DNA from: JACDAN01 sp963834825
GTDB lineage: Bacteria > Actinomycetota > Thermoleophilia > Gaiellales > Gaiellaceae
Direction of reading: 5' to 3'
NCBI GenBank assembly: GCA_963834825.1
Contig: CAWICZ010000011.1
Coordinates: forward strand, 26,360-90,359
Length of the DNA stretch: 64,000 nt
A program made the position numbers and the translations under genes. This document shows, piece by piece, positions 1 through 9,646 of this stretch (the first letter of the stretch is position 1; each line of letters opens with the position of its first letter). The notes under the pieces were generated by a model. The model saw nothing but the letters and a program-made list of their open reading frames with translations, was not told the DNA's origin and searched no databases.

Positions 1-1
1 C

Positions 2-352
2 CGCCCGGGCGGCGGCAGCGCGCACGAGAAGGTCGAACGCCGCGCCGGCGACTGGGCGATTGCCGCCGCATCGGCAGCGGTTTGGATCGACGGAGGGACG
101 ATCGTGGACGTCGGTGTCGCGCTCAGCGCCGTCGGTCTGACCACCGTTCATCTCACACGCGCAGAGGAGCTGCTGCGAGGCAGAGGGCCGTCGGAAGAGC
201 TGTTCGAGCAGGCAGGCGAGATCGCGAGTGCTGACAGCTCACCGACCGCGGACGGCCGGGGCCCGGTCGACTACAAGCGCCATCTCGCCGGCGTCCTCAC
301 GACACGAGCCCTGCGGCGCGCGACGGCACGTGCCCTCCACCGGGAGGTCTGA
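2..352 (+). CDS. coxM: CO dehydrogenase medium (FAD) subunit, C-terminal end, partial
   Basis: The frame is open from the first bases of the window and ends at a TGA that touches the ATG of coxS. The 116 visible residues begin in the C-terminal (CO_deh_flav_C-like) domain: an E-K-x-E-R-R-x-G-D-W-A stretch is the usual hallmark of the medium subunit of molybdenum hydroxylases. The end is a Y-K-R-H-L-A-G-V-L segment typical of the family C-terminus. The FAD-binding motifs lie upstream of the window. This subunit passes electrons from the [2Fe-2S] subunit to FAD and on to the quinone pool. The order M-S-L and tight spacing show it is the first visible gene of the cox operon. The true start is not visible. 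Confidence 0.9.
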   Translation, partial: RPGGGSAHEKVERRAGDWAIAAASAAVWIDGGTIVDVGVALSAVGLTTVHLTRAEELLRGRGPSEELFEQAGEIASADSSPTADGRGPVDYKRHLAGVLTTRALRRATARALHREV

Positions 353-834
353 TGATGAACGTCTCGATCACGGTGAACGGCGAGCAGGTCTCCCGAGAGA
401 TCGAGCCGCGTCAGCTGCTCATCCACTTCATCCGCGAGACGCCGGGCCTGACCGGCACCCACTGGGGTTGCGACACGTCCAACTGCGGCGCCTGCGTCGT
501 CCAGATGGACGGCGTGCCGGTGAAGTCGTGCACGATCCTGGCGGCGATGTGCCAGGGCCATGAGATCCGGACCGTGGAGTCGCTGGAGCGGGGCGGGCAG
601 CTGGACCCGATCCAGATGGGCTTCCACGAGACACACGCTCTCCAGTGCGGTTTCTGCACGCCGGGAATGCTGATGACGGCTCGCGCGCTACTGGACGAGA
701 ACCCGAATCCCACCGAGCAGGAGATTCGCACAGCCATCTCCGGCGGCATCTGCCGCTGCACCGGCTATAAGAACATCGTCAGCGCCGTCCGCTGGGCTGC
801 CGAGTACGAAGCAACCGCGAAGCAGGGGGTCTGA
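352..834 (+). CDS. coxS: CO dehydrogenase small subunit, two [2Fe-2S] clusters
   Basis: A 160-residue protein, normal length for CoxS. The N-terminal plant-type ferredoxin cluster is bound by Cys40, Cys45, Cys48 and Cys60 (CDTSNCGAC and a later Cys). The C-terminal helical [2Fe-2S]-binding domain has Cys99, Cys102, Cys134 and Cys136 (QCGFCTPG and CRCTGY). It carries electrons from the molybdenum site of CoxL to the FAD of CoxM. The start ATG overlaps the coxM stop; a second ATG follows directly, so the first residue could be either Met. The coxL ATG is 2 bases past its stop. Family assignment is certain; the CO specificity comes from CoxL. Confidence 0.97.
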   Translation: MMNVSITVNGEQVSREIEPRQLLIHFIRETPGLTGTHWGCDTSNCGACVVQMDGVPVKSCTILAAMCQGHEIRTVESLERGGQLDPIQMGFHETHALQCGFCTPGMLMTARALLDENPNPTEQEIRTAISGGICRCTGYKNIVSAVRWAAEYEATAKQGV

Positions 835-836
835 GC

Positions 837-3221
<2,385 letters not shown>

Positions 3222-3222
3222 C

Positions 3223-4146
3223 TTGAGCCCCAGGGAGGTCACGGGCGAGGCGGCCGGCGAGATCCGTCAGCTCGTTCCCGACATCGAGGCGCTGGCCCGG
3301 CGCCTGGCCGACGTCGACTATCTCGTCGACGAGGGGCTGGCGACGTCGATGTTCCTCAGCCTGCGCTTGCCGCAGCCGCTGCTGCTCGAAGGCGAGGCGG
3401 GCGTCGGCAAGACGGAGGCGGCGAAGTCGCTGGCTCTCGTGCTCGACACGCCGCTGGTCCGCCTCCAGTGCTACGAGGGCATCGACGTAGCCGAGGCGCT
3501 CTACGAGTGGAACTACCCGCGCCAGCTGCTGAGCATCCGGCTCGCCGACTCACGCGGCTCGGAGATCGGCGAGGAGGAGCTGTTCGGTCCGGACTACCTC
3601 ATTCGCCGGCCGCTTCTCCGGGCGCTGGAGCACCCGGGCCCGCGTCCCGCCGTGCTGCTGATCGACGAGATCGACCGCGCCGACGACGACTTCGAGGCGT
3701 TTCTGCTCGAGCTGCTCGCGGACGCCAGCGTGACGATCCCGGAGCTCGGGACGATCCGGGCGACGCATCCCCCGATCATCGTGCTGACGTCGAACCGGAC
3801 ACGCGACCTACACGACGCCGTCAAGCGCCGCTGCCTGTACCACTGGATCCCCTATCCGACACCGGAACGCGAGGTGGAGATCGTCCGCCGCCGCGTCAAG
3901 GGCTCGTCGGAGACGCTCGCGGTTCAGGTTGCGAACGCCGTCTCGCGCATGCGCGACAGCGACGTCCAGAAGCCGCCCGGAATCGCCGAGGCGATCGACT
4001 GGCTCGCCGCTCTGAGCATCCTCGGCATCGACCAGCTGGATGCGGCAGCGGTGGACCGCACCCTCGGGTCGGTCCTGAAGTACAGCGAGGACCAGGAGGT
4101 GATCCGCGCGGCCGGCCTCGAGCAGCTCGTGCGCGGCGGTGACTGA
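3223..4146 (+). CDS. coxD: MoxR-type AAA+ ATPase for CO dehydrogenase maturation
   Basis: A 307-residue AAA+ ATPase. Walker A is GEAGVGKTE (about residues 57-65), Walker B is LLIDEIDRADDDFE (about 145-158) and a sensor region reads VLTSNRTRDLHDAVKRR. In Oligotropha carboxidovorans CoxD is the ATPase that helps to build the Cu-S-Mo centre. The only plausible start is TTG at 3223, two bases after the coxL stop; an ATG overlapping that stop (3218) is followed at once by a stop codon. The end overlaps the coxE start by 8 bases, so the two are likely co-translated partners, as MoxR and VWA proteins usually are. Confidence 0.93.
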   Translation: MSPREVTGEAAGEIRQLVPDIEALARRLADVDYLVDEGLATSMFLSLRLPQPLLLEGEAGVGKTEAAKSLALVLDTPLVRLQCYEGIDVAEALYEWNYPRQLLSIRLADSRGSEIGEEELFGPDYLIRRPLLRALEHPGPRPAVLLIDEIDRADDDFEAFLLELLADASVTIPELGTIRATHPPIIVLTSNRTRDLHDAVKRRCLYHWIPYPTPEREVEIVRRRVKGSSETLAVQVANAVSRMRDSDVQKPPGIAEAIDWLAALSILGIDQLDAAAVDRTLGSVLKYSEDQEVIRAAGLEQLVRGGD

Positions 4147-5503
4147 CTTCAGCGTCGAGACGATCGAGCTCGACCTCCCGCCGATCGTGGGCGCTCTGAG
4201 CCGGCGCCTGCACGATGCCGGCGTGCCCATCACTCCGGGCCGTTCGGTCGATTTCGCTCGGGCGCTCACGCTCGTCGAGCCGATCTCGCGCCGGCGCCTG
4301 TACTGGACCGCCCGCGCGGTCTTCGTCTCGGATCCATCGCAGGTCAAGGCCTTCGATCAGGTGTTCTTCTCCGTCTTCGGCGATCGAGCGGACGCCGAGC
4401 ACGACGCTCTCGAGGAGCGGCGGACCGTCGGCACGCCGCCGGACGACAGGCGGACGTCTGATCGCCCGGCCTCGGATCGGCAGGACTTGCGTCCGAGCTT
4501 GCCGTCATCGCTGCCCAGCGAGCGCGACGCGGAGGAGGATTCGGCCGAGCTCGAGGTGCCGTTGGCGATCGCCAGCGACGAGGAAGTGCTGGGACAGAAG
4601 AGCTTCGACGCGCTCGAGCCTCACGAGCTCGCGCAGCTCTATCGCCTGATGTCGCGGCTGCAGCTCGTCGCTCCGCGACGGCGCACCCGCCGCTACGAGA
4701 AAGGGCGCCGCGGGGAGCACATCGACCTGCGCCGGACCCTGCGCGCCAGCCTCCGCACGAGTGGCGATCCGATCCGCCTCGCGCGTCGGCACCGGCGCGT
4801 TACCCGTCGAAGGCTCGTGATGCTTTGCGACATCTCCGGGTCGATGGAGCCCTACGCGCGGGCGTACCTGCAATTCCTGACTTGTGCCGCCGGCAGCGGG
4901 CCGAATGCCGAGGCGTTCGTGTTCGCCACGCGGCTGACCCGCCTGACGCGTGCCCTGGCTTCCCGGAGCCCGGAGCGGGCGATCCAGCGGGCCGCGGCCG
5001 CCGCGCCCGACTGGTCGAGCGGGACCAGGATCGGAGATGCGCTGAGGGAGTTCAACAACCGTCACGGTCGTCGCGGCATGGCCCGCGGCGCCGTGATCGT
5101 GATCCTCTCTGACGGCTGGGAACGAGGTGACCCGATGCTCGTCGGTCGCGAGATGGAGCGTCTTGCGCGCCTGGCCTACCGGATCGTCTGGGTCAACCCA
5201 CGGGTTGGCGCCGACGCATTCTCCGTGCGGTCGGGCGGCATGATGGCCGCGCTGCCCCACTGCGATGCCCTCGTCAGCGGGCACAACTTCCAGGCGCTCG
5301 GCGAGGTCGCCGAAGCGATCGGAGTCGAGCTGCGGACCCGGGACTCGGCGTCGAACCGCTGGAAGCCGCCGCCGGCATCCGACGCAGGGGAGGACGAGCC
5401 GTGGGCCAGCGCCACCCCGGTTCCGGGCAGCTCGGTGGGGATGCCGAGCGGTCACGGACCACGCAGAGGCAAGACCACGCCGGGCTGGGTGACCGATGGC
5501 TGA
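4139..5503 (+). CDS. coxE: VWA-domain protein for CO dehydrogenase maturation
   Basis: A 454-residue CoxE-like protein. A von Willebrand factor A domain fills the C-terminal half, with the metal-binding MIDAS motif D-I-S-G-S at 231-235 and a T-x-I-G-D-A-L motif further on. The middle is Arg-rich (RRTRRYEKGRRG) and the last about 50 residues look disordered. VWA proteins of this type work with MoxR ATPases; here coxD overlaps by 8 bases. In the CO system the pair is needed for copper and sulfur insertion at the molybdenum site. Start is GTG at 4139. The last 8 bases overlap the next small gene. Confidence 0.92.
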   Translation: MTDFSVETIELDLPPIVGALSRRLHDAGVPITPGRSVDFARALTLVEPISRRRLYWTARAVFVSDPSQVKAFDQVFFSVFGDRADAEHDALEERRTVGTPPDDRRTSDRPASDRQDLRPSLPSSLPSERDAEEDSAELEVPLAIASDEEVLGQKSFDALEPHELAQLYRLMSRLQLVAPRRRTRRYEKGRRGEHIDLRRTLRASLRTSGDPIRLARRHRRVTRRRLVMLCDISGSMEPYARAYLQFLTCAAGSGPNAEAFVFATRLTRLTRALASRSPERAIQRAAAAAPDWSSGTRIGDALREFNNRHGRRGMARGAVIVILSDGWERGDPMLVGREMERLARLAYRIVWVNPRVGADAFSVRSGGMMAALPHCDALVSGHNFQALGEVAEAIGVELRTRDSASNRWKPPPASDAGEDEPWASATPVPGSSVGMPSGHGPRRGKTTPGWVTDG

Positions 5504-5678
5504 GCCAAAGATCTGCATCTATCCGGGATGCGAGCGACCCGCGATGCCGGCGAACCCACTGGGTGGACCGCAACCGTCCTTCTGCGATCTGGAGGAGCAC
5601 AACGCCCTGACCGCTCACCAAGAGCGCCGGCGCCTAATGAGCCACGAGTCACCCGACCCGCCCGAGGCAGAGCGATGA
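5496..5678 (+). CDS. Small Cys/His-containing protein in the cox operon
   Basis: A 60-residue protein whose ATG lies inside the end of coxE, so it looks translationally coupled. It has three cysteines and two histidines in the arrangement C-x4-C-x18-C-x5-H-x5-H, which could bind zinc or another metal. The tail is Pro/Glu rich. I do not recognise a family. Position right after the maturation pair coxDE makes a role in CO dehydrogenase assembly or regulation possible, but that is inference only. A shadow frame is unlikely, given the overlap geometry and the ordered cysteines. Confidence 0.65.
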   Translation: MAEPKICIYPGCERPAMPANPLGGPQPSFCDLEEHNALTAHQERRRLMSHESPDPPEAER

Positions 5679-5711
5679 GTCACCGACCCCAACCGAGGAG
5701 GCGATGCGGCC

Positions 5712-6173
5712 ATGGCTGACGAGGCCTACCGAGCAGTCTTTCTGCGTGTGCACCCGACCGGCAAGATGGTGCTGAGCCTGACCACCGAGTCCGACGGGAA
5801 GGAGGCCGGGTACGCCCAGCTCGTGGCCGACGAGCTCGGCGTCCCTCCCCTCGATGTAAAAGTCGTTCCCGCCGACACCAATCGGTTCGGCGTCGGGCAC
5901 GGCTACAACACGAGGCCCTCGGAAGGCACCTCGGCGGCGATCGTCAGCGCAACGGAGAAGATTCGCGCCAAGGCGCAGCTGCTCGCGGGCATGGCGCTGG
6001 ACGCCTCACCGGAGACCCTCAAGTGGTCGAACGGCGCCTGGGTCGGCGCGGACGAGAGCGACCCGACGCAGTTCAAGACGATCGAGGACATCGCTCTCTA
6101 CGCGCACGGTACCGGTGCCCTGCCCGCGGGGGTCGAGGGCGGGCTCGACGCTCAGACCGTCTACACCGATTGA
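5712..6173 (+). CDS. Free-standing CoxL-like domain (molybdenum hydroxylase fragment)
   Basis: A 153-residue protein that aligns end to end with one internal part of CoxL (about residues 490-640 of the coxL product here): shared landmarks are VHPxGK, the ADELGVPP/AEELGIPP helix, and PAGVEGGLDAQTVY/PAGMEGGLDAQTIY. The cofactor-binding QGQGHET loop is replaced by ESDGKEAG, so it should not bind molybdopterin as CoxL does. It has its own ATG and a good GAGGAGG ribosome site 10 bases upstream, an intact frame and coding-like composition. It may be a remnant of a second large subunit, or a retained protein with a helper role. It converges with the next gene, 6 bases away. Confidence 0.75.
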   Translation: MADEAYRAVFLRVHPTGKMVLSLTTESDGKEAGYAQLVADELGVPPLDVKVVPADTNRFGVGHGYNTRPSEGTSAAIVSATEKIRAKAQLLAGMALDASPETLKWSNGAWVGADESDPTQFKTIEDIALYAHGTGALPAGVEGGLDAQTVYTD

Positions 6174-6179
6174 CCCCCG

Positions 6180-7352
6180 CTAGCTCGTGCGCGGGATTTG
6201 GTGCTTCCAGACCCAGTCGTTGACGACCCCCCAGTCCAGGTTCGCGAAGAATGCGTCGATGTAGGCCTCGCGGTCGGTCCGGTAATCGAGGACGTATGCG
6301 TGCTCGTCGACGTCGAGCGCGACCAGCGGCGTCGCGTTCCAGATCGGGAACGTGTTCTGCGCGTTGCCGACGTAGTTGAAGAGCCGCCCCTCGTCCCAGT
6401 CGTACGCCGTCCACGCCCACCCGGTGCCGCCCATCCCGGTCGCCTTCAGGTCGGCTCGCCATGCCGCGGCCGAGCCAAAGTCGCGCTCGATCAACTGCCC
6501 GACGGCGCCCGCTGGGTTGCCGCCCTGGCCGCCGAGGTGCTCGAAGTAGACCTCGTGGTTCTTGATCCCGCCGATCGCGAACGAGAGATCCACCTTCAAC
6601 GCCCGCAGCTCCGAGAAGATCTGGTTCGCGCTGCCGTGGTCGACCGCTGCGAGCATCTCGAGGATCTCGTTCCGCTTCCTGACGTAGCCCTCATAGAGCG
6701 CGTAGTGGGCCAGGATCGAAGCTCGGGAGATACCGTCGAGCTCCAGCAGCGCCGGCTTGAGCTCGCGGGGCGCGAGCTCCTGATAGGTCAACGCCGATGC
6801 GTCGCCCTCGATGGGGAGAGTTGCTTCGATCGCCACCTCCACGTCGTCGCTCACCTTCAGGGCTCCGAATAGCCCCGTATACGGGGTCATTCCCCACTCG
6901 GTCTGAGTGACGAGGACCCGGCCGCTGAGCTTGCCGCCGTCGCGAACCGAGAGTTCGAAGGCGATCGGGCGGGTCTCGCCCACCAGCGTCAGCTCGCCCT
7001 CGACGCTGATCCGGCTGCCTTCGGCGGCGGCCTCCACCGAGGTGGAACGGAACTCGATGCCCGTACGCTCGAGCACCTCATCGCCGATCGTCTGCTCGAT
7101 GCTCGCCTTGTCCTCGTAGCCGAGCGGCTGCATTCCCCCGGTTCCCTCGCGGACGCGAAGGGACGTCGGGTCCGCATCGAGCACGATGCTGGCCTGCGCG
7201 GGGTCGTCGGCGACCTCGAGCGTCGCCTCCCAGCCGATGACGTGGATCAAAAGGTCGTGTCCGGCCTTGGCCGCGGCGCCCGTGCGCCCGGTCCTCACCG
7301 AGAGGGTGCCGTCCTTGGGCCCGAGCTTGTAGATGCCTGGGGGGATCGAGAT
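6180..7352 (-). CDS. YceI-like domain fused to Fe/Mn superoxide dismutase-like domain
   Basis: The N-terminal about 185 residues match the YceI lipocalin-like family (TGRTGAAAKAGHDL early, TEWGMTPYTGLFGAL near the end). The remainder is an Fe/Mn superoxide dismutase domain. Metal ligands NH (in KNHEVYF) and D..EH (in DVDEHAY) are present. The N-terminal ligand region reads AHYALYEGYV: a His is there but one residue closer to the Tyr than usual, and the second gating His is gone. The only standard start is GTG at 7298, but the YceI N-terminus (SIPPGIYKLGPKDG) continues upstream in frame to an ATC at 7352, which lies 6 bases after a TAGGCT -10 box. I therefore place the start there; with GTG the protein is 372 residues. 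No signal peptide is seen. Confidence 0.82.
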   Translation of the reverse strand: MSIPPGIYKLGPKDGTLSVRTGRTGAAAKAGHDLLIHVIGWEATLEVADDPAQASIVLDADPTSLRVREGTGGMQPLGYEDKASIEQTIGDEVLERTGIEFRSTSVEAAAEGSRISVEGELTLVGETRPIAFELSVRDGGKLSGRVLVTQTEWGMTPYTGLFGALKVSDDVEVAIEATLPIEGDASALTYQELAPRELKPALLELDGISRASILAHYALYEGYVRKRNEILEMLAAVDHGSANQIFSELRALKVDLSFAIGGIKNHEVYFEHLGGQGGNPAGAVGQLIERDFGSAAAWRADLKATGMGGTGWAWTAYDWDEGRLFNYVGNAQNTFPIWNATPLVALDVDEHAYVLDYRTDREAYIDAFFANLDWGVVNDWVWKHQIPRTS

Positions 7353-7364
7353 GCGCGGAGCCTA
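7353..7364 (-). promoter_or_regulatory. Putative leaderless -10 box for the YceI-SOD gene
   Basis: On the minus strand TAGGCT (7364-7359) is followed by 6 bases and then the ATC at 7352. The same hexamer with the same 6-base gap precedes the ATG of the ankyrin gene at 23374. I see no clear -35 box. Confidence 0.45.
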
Positions 7365-7377
7365 GAGCACGCTCCGA

Positions 7378-7383
7378 TAGGGT
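7378..7383 (+). promoter_or_regulatory. Putative -10 box for coxG
   Basis: TAGGGT ends 8 bases before the GTG of coxG, matching the TANNNT-N6-8-start pattern seen at several first genes in this window. The box lies 13 bases from the -10 box of the divergent YceI-SOD gene, so the two promoters are nearly back to back. Confidence 0.4.
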
Positions 7384-7391
7384 CTTGCCCG

Positions 7392-7823
7392 GTGGCAGTC
7401 GAGCTCGAGCATACCTTTTCCACCGCGAAACCGATCGACGAGAGCTTTGCGGCGATCACCGACCTCGAGCGCCTCGTGCCGTGCGTCGAAGGGGGCAGCG
7501 TGCTCGAGACGACCGGGCCGAGCTCCGTCAAGGCCGAGATCAAGATCAAGATGGGAGCGATGGCGTTGACGTACACCGGCACCGTCGAGATCGTCGAGAA
7601 GGACGCGGAGGCCCATCGGGCGGTGATGAGCGTCAAGGCCAGAGAGGCCGGCGGCCAGGGACACGCGAACGCCGACGTCGTGTTCTCCCTGACGGACGGC
7701 GGAGGAACGATTCACACGAAGGCCCAGATCACGGGCACCGCCGCGTCGATGGGGGAGGGCGTCGTCTCGGGTGTCCTCGAGGCGCTGATTGCGGACTTCA
7801 GCGGGAAGCTCGCCGCGCTCTGA
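7392..7823 (+). CDS. coxG: CoxG-like SRPBCC family protein
   Basis: A 143-residue protein of the CoxG/SRPBCC (START-like) family: N-terminal ELEHTFSTAKPIDESFAAI, a central GAMALTYTGTVEIVEKD strand pair and a C-terminal amphipathic helix. Family CoxG proteins attach CO dehydrogenase to the membrane and link it to the quinone pool. This one has only the SRPBCC domain and lacks the long C-terminal tail found in some CoxG proteins. The start GTG at 7392 has the best N-terminus for the family; an upstream in-frame extension to 7242 would run into the divergent gene and is not credible. Confidence 0.88.
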   Translation: MAVELEHTFSTAKPIDESFAAITDLERLVPCVEGGSVLETTGPSSVKAEIKIKMGAMALTYTGTVEIVEKDAEAHRAVMSVKAREAGGQGHANADVVFSLTDGGGTIHTKAQITGTAASMGEGVVSGVLEALIADFSGKLAAL

Positions 7824-7838
7824 TCCGCGAGGCTGTCG

Positions 7839-8099
7839 ATGGCGACCATTCCGATGCGTGAGATTCGCGAAGGCGAGGTTCCATTCGACGGCGGAACCGC
7901 GGTCCAGGAGGACGCCGACAGGCCCGTCTTCCGCGGAAACGGCCCGGACGACTACGTTTGCGTCGAGTGCGGCAACCTTCTGGCCGAGGCGATGCATCCC
8001 GTGCAGATGACGAAGAAAGTCCGGGTTCGCTGCGGAAAGTGCTCGACGGTCAACGTGTCGGTGATCGACGGGTACACAGGGCCAGGCAAAAGCGTCTAG
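7839..8099 (+). CDS. Small zinc-ribbon protein next to coxG
   Basis: An 86-residue protein with two CxxC knuckles (CVECG and CGKC) about 30 residues apart, a classic zinc-ribbon layout. It begins 15 bases after coxG and reads in the same direction, so it is probably in that transcript. No catalytic residues are visible; it may bind a protein or nucleic acid. Family not recognised beyond zinc ribbon. Its last four bases overlap the end of the opposing gene. Confidence 0.7.
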   Translation: MATIPMREIREGEVPFDGGTAVQEDADRPVFRGNGPDDYVCVECGNLLAEAMHPVQMTKKVRVRCGKCSTVNVSVIDGYTGPGKSV

Positions 8100-8773
8100 G
8101 AACTGAGGAGCGTCCGCAGAGACGCCCGCCGGCTGCGGTAGGCGGCGGCCCCGTCGCCGCTCACAGCCGCGATCCGAACGAGCGGCGGGTGACCCATGGC
8201 CGGAGTGGCGAGGTCACGCAACGCATCGTGGTACGCCCGTTCCCGCTGCACCCCGCCGAAGCCGAAGCCCTTGGCGGCCAGGCCACGCGCGAGTCCATCG
8301 GTCCTCGAGCACCAGGCACGGCACAACTCCTTGTGCTCGTGGAGGTCGAACCCCACGGCCTGATCGGCGGGATAGAGCTCGAGGGCGGCCAGCCGGAACG
8401 AGGTGAAGTGAGGCGACTCGTCGACCTCGATCACGGTTCCAGTCGGCTCGTGCACGAGATCGACGGGGAGCAGCAGGTTCTCCCGCGATGCGTAGAGGAC
8501 CGAGAGATCGCCCTCGAGGCGAGCGTAGATCGCGGCGAGTAACTCGACCGCCGCCGTCACCGGGCCGACGAGCGCCGGGTCGCGCCGGATCTTTGCGACG
8601 CGTTCGAGGCCGATGTGGCCCTGTTCACACAGCCAGTCGAACGACCGACTCTCCAGCACGATCCCGTCCTCGGCCGCCGCCCGCGCGAAAGCCGCTTGAA
8701 CGTCGTCGAGCGCCACCGGCAGCACCCTACGCCACCGCTTCGCGCTGTCGACGACGGGGATGGGCTCATCCAC
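8096..8773 (-). CDS. Conserved protein of unknown function
   Basis: I take the GTG at 8773 as start (protein begins VDEPIPVVDSAKRWRR, 225 residues); a GGAAAG ribosome site stands just before it. The frame stays open upstream to 9100, but that part is antisense to the methyltransferase and looks non-coding. The centre has a V-I-E-V-D-E-S-P-H-F-T motif followed by a hydrophobic strand GFDLHEHKE, which recalls the core of PD-(D/E)xK nuclease-like folds, but this is weak. No signal peptide or membrane segment. It is divergent from the methyltransferase gene, 36 bases apart. Confidence 0.6.
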   Translation of the reverse strand: MDEPIPVVDSAKRWRRVLPVALDDVQAAFARAAAEDGIVLESRSFDWLCEQGHIGLERVAKIRRDPALVGPVTAAVELLAAIYARLEGDLSVLYASRENLLLPVDLVHEPTGTVIEVDESPHFTSFRLAALELYPADQAVGFDLHEHKELCRAWCSRTDGLARGLAAKGFGFGGVQRERAYHDALRDLATPAMGHPPLVRIAAVSGDGAAAYRSRRASLRTLLSS

Positions 8774-8796
8774 TTTCCAGCGTCCCGGCTGCGGTC

Positions 8797-8802
8797 GATA
8801 CT
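8797..8802 (+). promoter_or_regulatory. Putative leaderless -10 box for methyltransferase
   Basis: GATACT is followed by 7 bases and then GTG (8810). The identical hexamer and gap occur on the minus strand in front of mdlC (34968-34963). Confidence 0.45.
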
Positions 8803-8809
8803 TCCGCTC

Positions 8810-9638
8810 GTGAGCGACTACGACCCCGCCGCATTCGACGCCTTCGAAGAAGCCGGCTGGGGAACCAAGGAGGCGGCCGGCTACGACGCGCTCGCCGGCC
8901 AGGTGACCGCACGCTTGGCCGATCCGCTCCTCGACGCCGTCGGCGCCGGGCCGGGCACGCGGGTGATCGACATCGCGACCGGGCCCGGCTACGTCGCGGC
9001 CCGCGCTGCGGAGCGGGGCGCCGATCCGGTCGGGCTCGACTTCTCCGAGACCATGCTTGCGTTTGCCCGCTCCCGCTCGCCGGGCGTCGAGTTCGTCCAT
9101 GGGAACGCAACGGCTCTACCGTTCCCCGACGGCTCCTTCGACGCTGTGACGTGCGCGTTTCTCCTCCTGCATGTCGGCCGGCCGGAGACCGTGGTTGCAG
9201 AAGCTGTCCGCGTGCTCGCGGCCGACGGCCGTGCGGCCTTCAGCGTCTGGGACGAGCCGTCACGTAGCCGCTGGCTCGGCGTGGTCCTCGAAGCATTCGC
9301 GGCGACGGGTGCGACCTCGCCAGCCGACGTGCCGCCGGGCCCGCCGATCTTCCGCTTCGCAGACGAGATCGAATTCTCCCGGCTGTTGACGGACGCAGGG
9401 CTCACCGACGTGACGGTCGAGACGTCGATTTCCCGCTCGAGCTGGAGAGCGCCGACGAGCTGTGGAACGGGCTCATCGCGGGCACGGTGCGGCTGCGCCC
9501 GCTCGTAGTCGGGCAGTCGCCGGAGATGATAGCGGGCGATTCGCACGAACTTCGACGAGCTGCTCGAGGAGTACCGAACCGAAAGGGGGTTCGGCGTGCC
9601 GGTCTGCGGTCAAGCTCGCTTCGGGGCGAAAGCCGTGA
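8810..9638 (+). pseudogene. SAM-dependent methyltransferase with three frameshifts
   Basis: A class I methyltransferase: the first about 205 residues are intact and include the SAM-binding VIDIATGPGYVA motif I and a DFSETML acidic loop. After about 9425 the frame breaks three times: a missing base near 9430 (VETVDFPLELES would follow), an extra base near 9533 (AIRTNFDELLEEY follows) and an extra base near 9603 (AVKLASGRKP then stop at 9638). Read through these, the C-terminus looks like a normal family end and stops 8 bases from the convergent gene's end. Either the gene is decaying or the sequence carries indel errors; the clean end point favours errors. Substrate unknown. Confidence 0.75.
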
Positions 9639-9646
9639 TCGGTTTC

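Noticed and set aside
8774..9100. N-terminal extension of the unknown minus-strand gene
   Set aside because: It is antisense to the methyltransferase SAM-binding domain and has no protein-like features.
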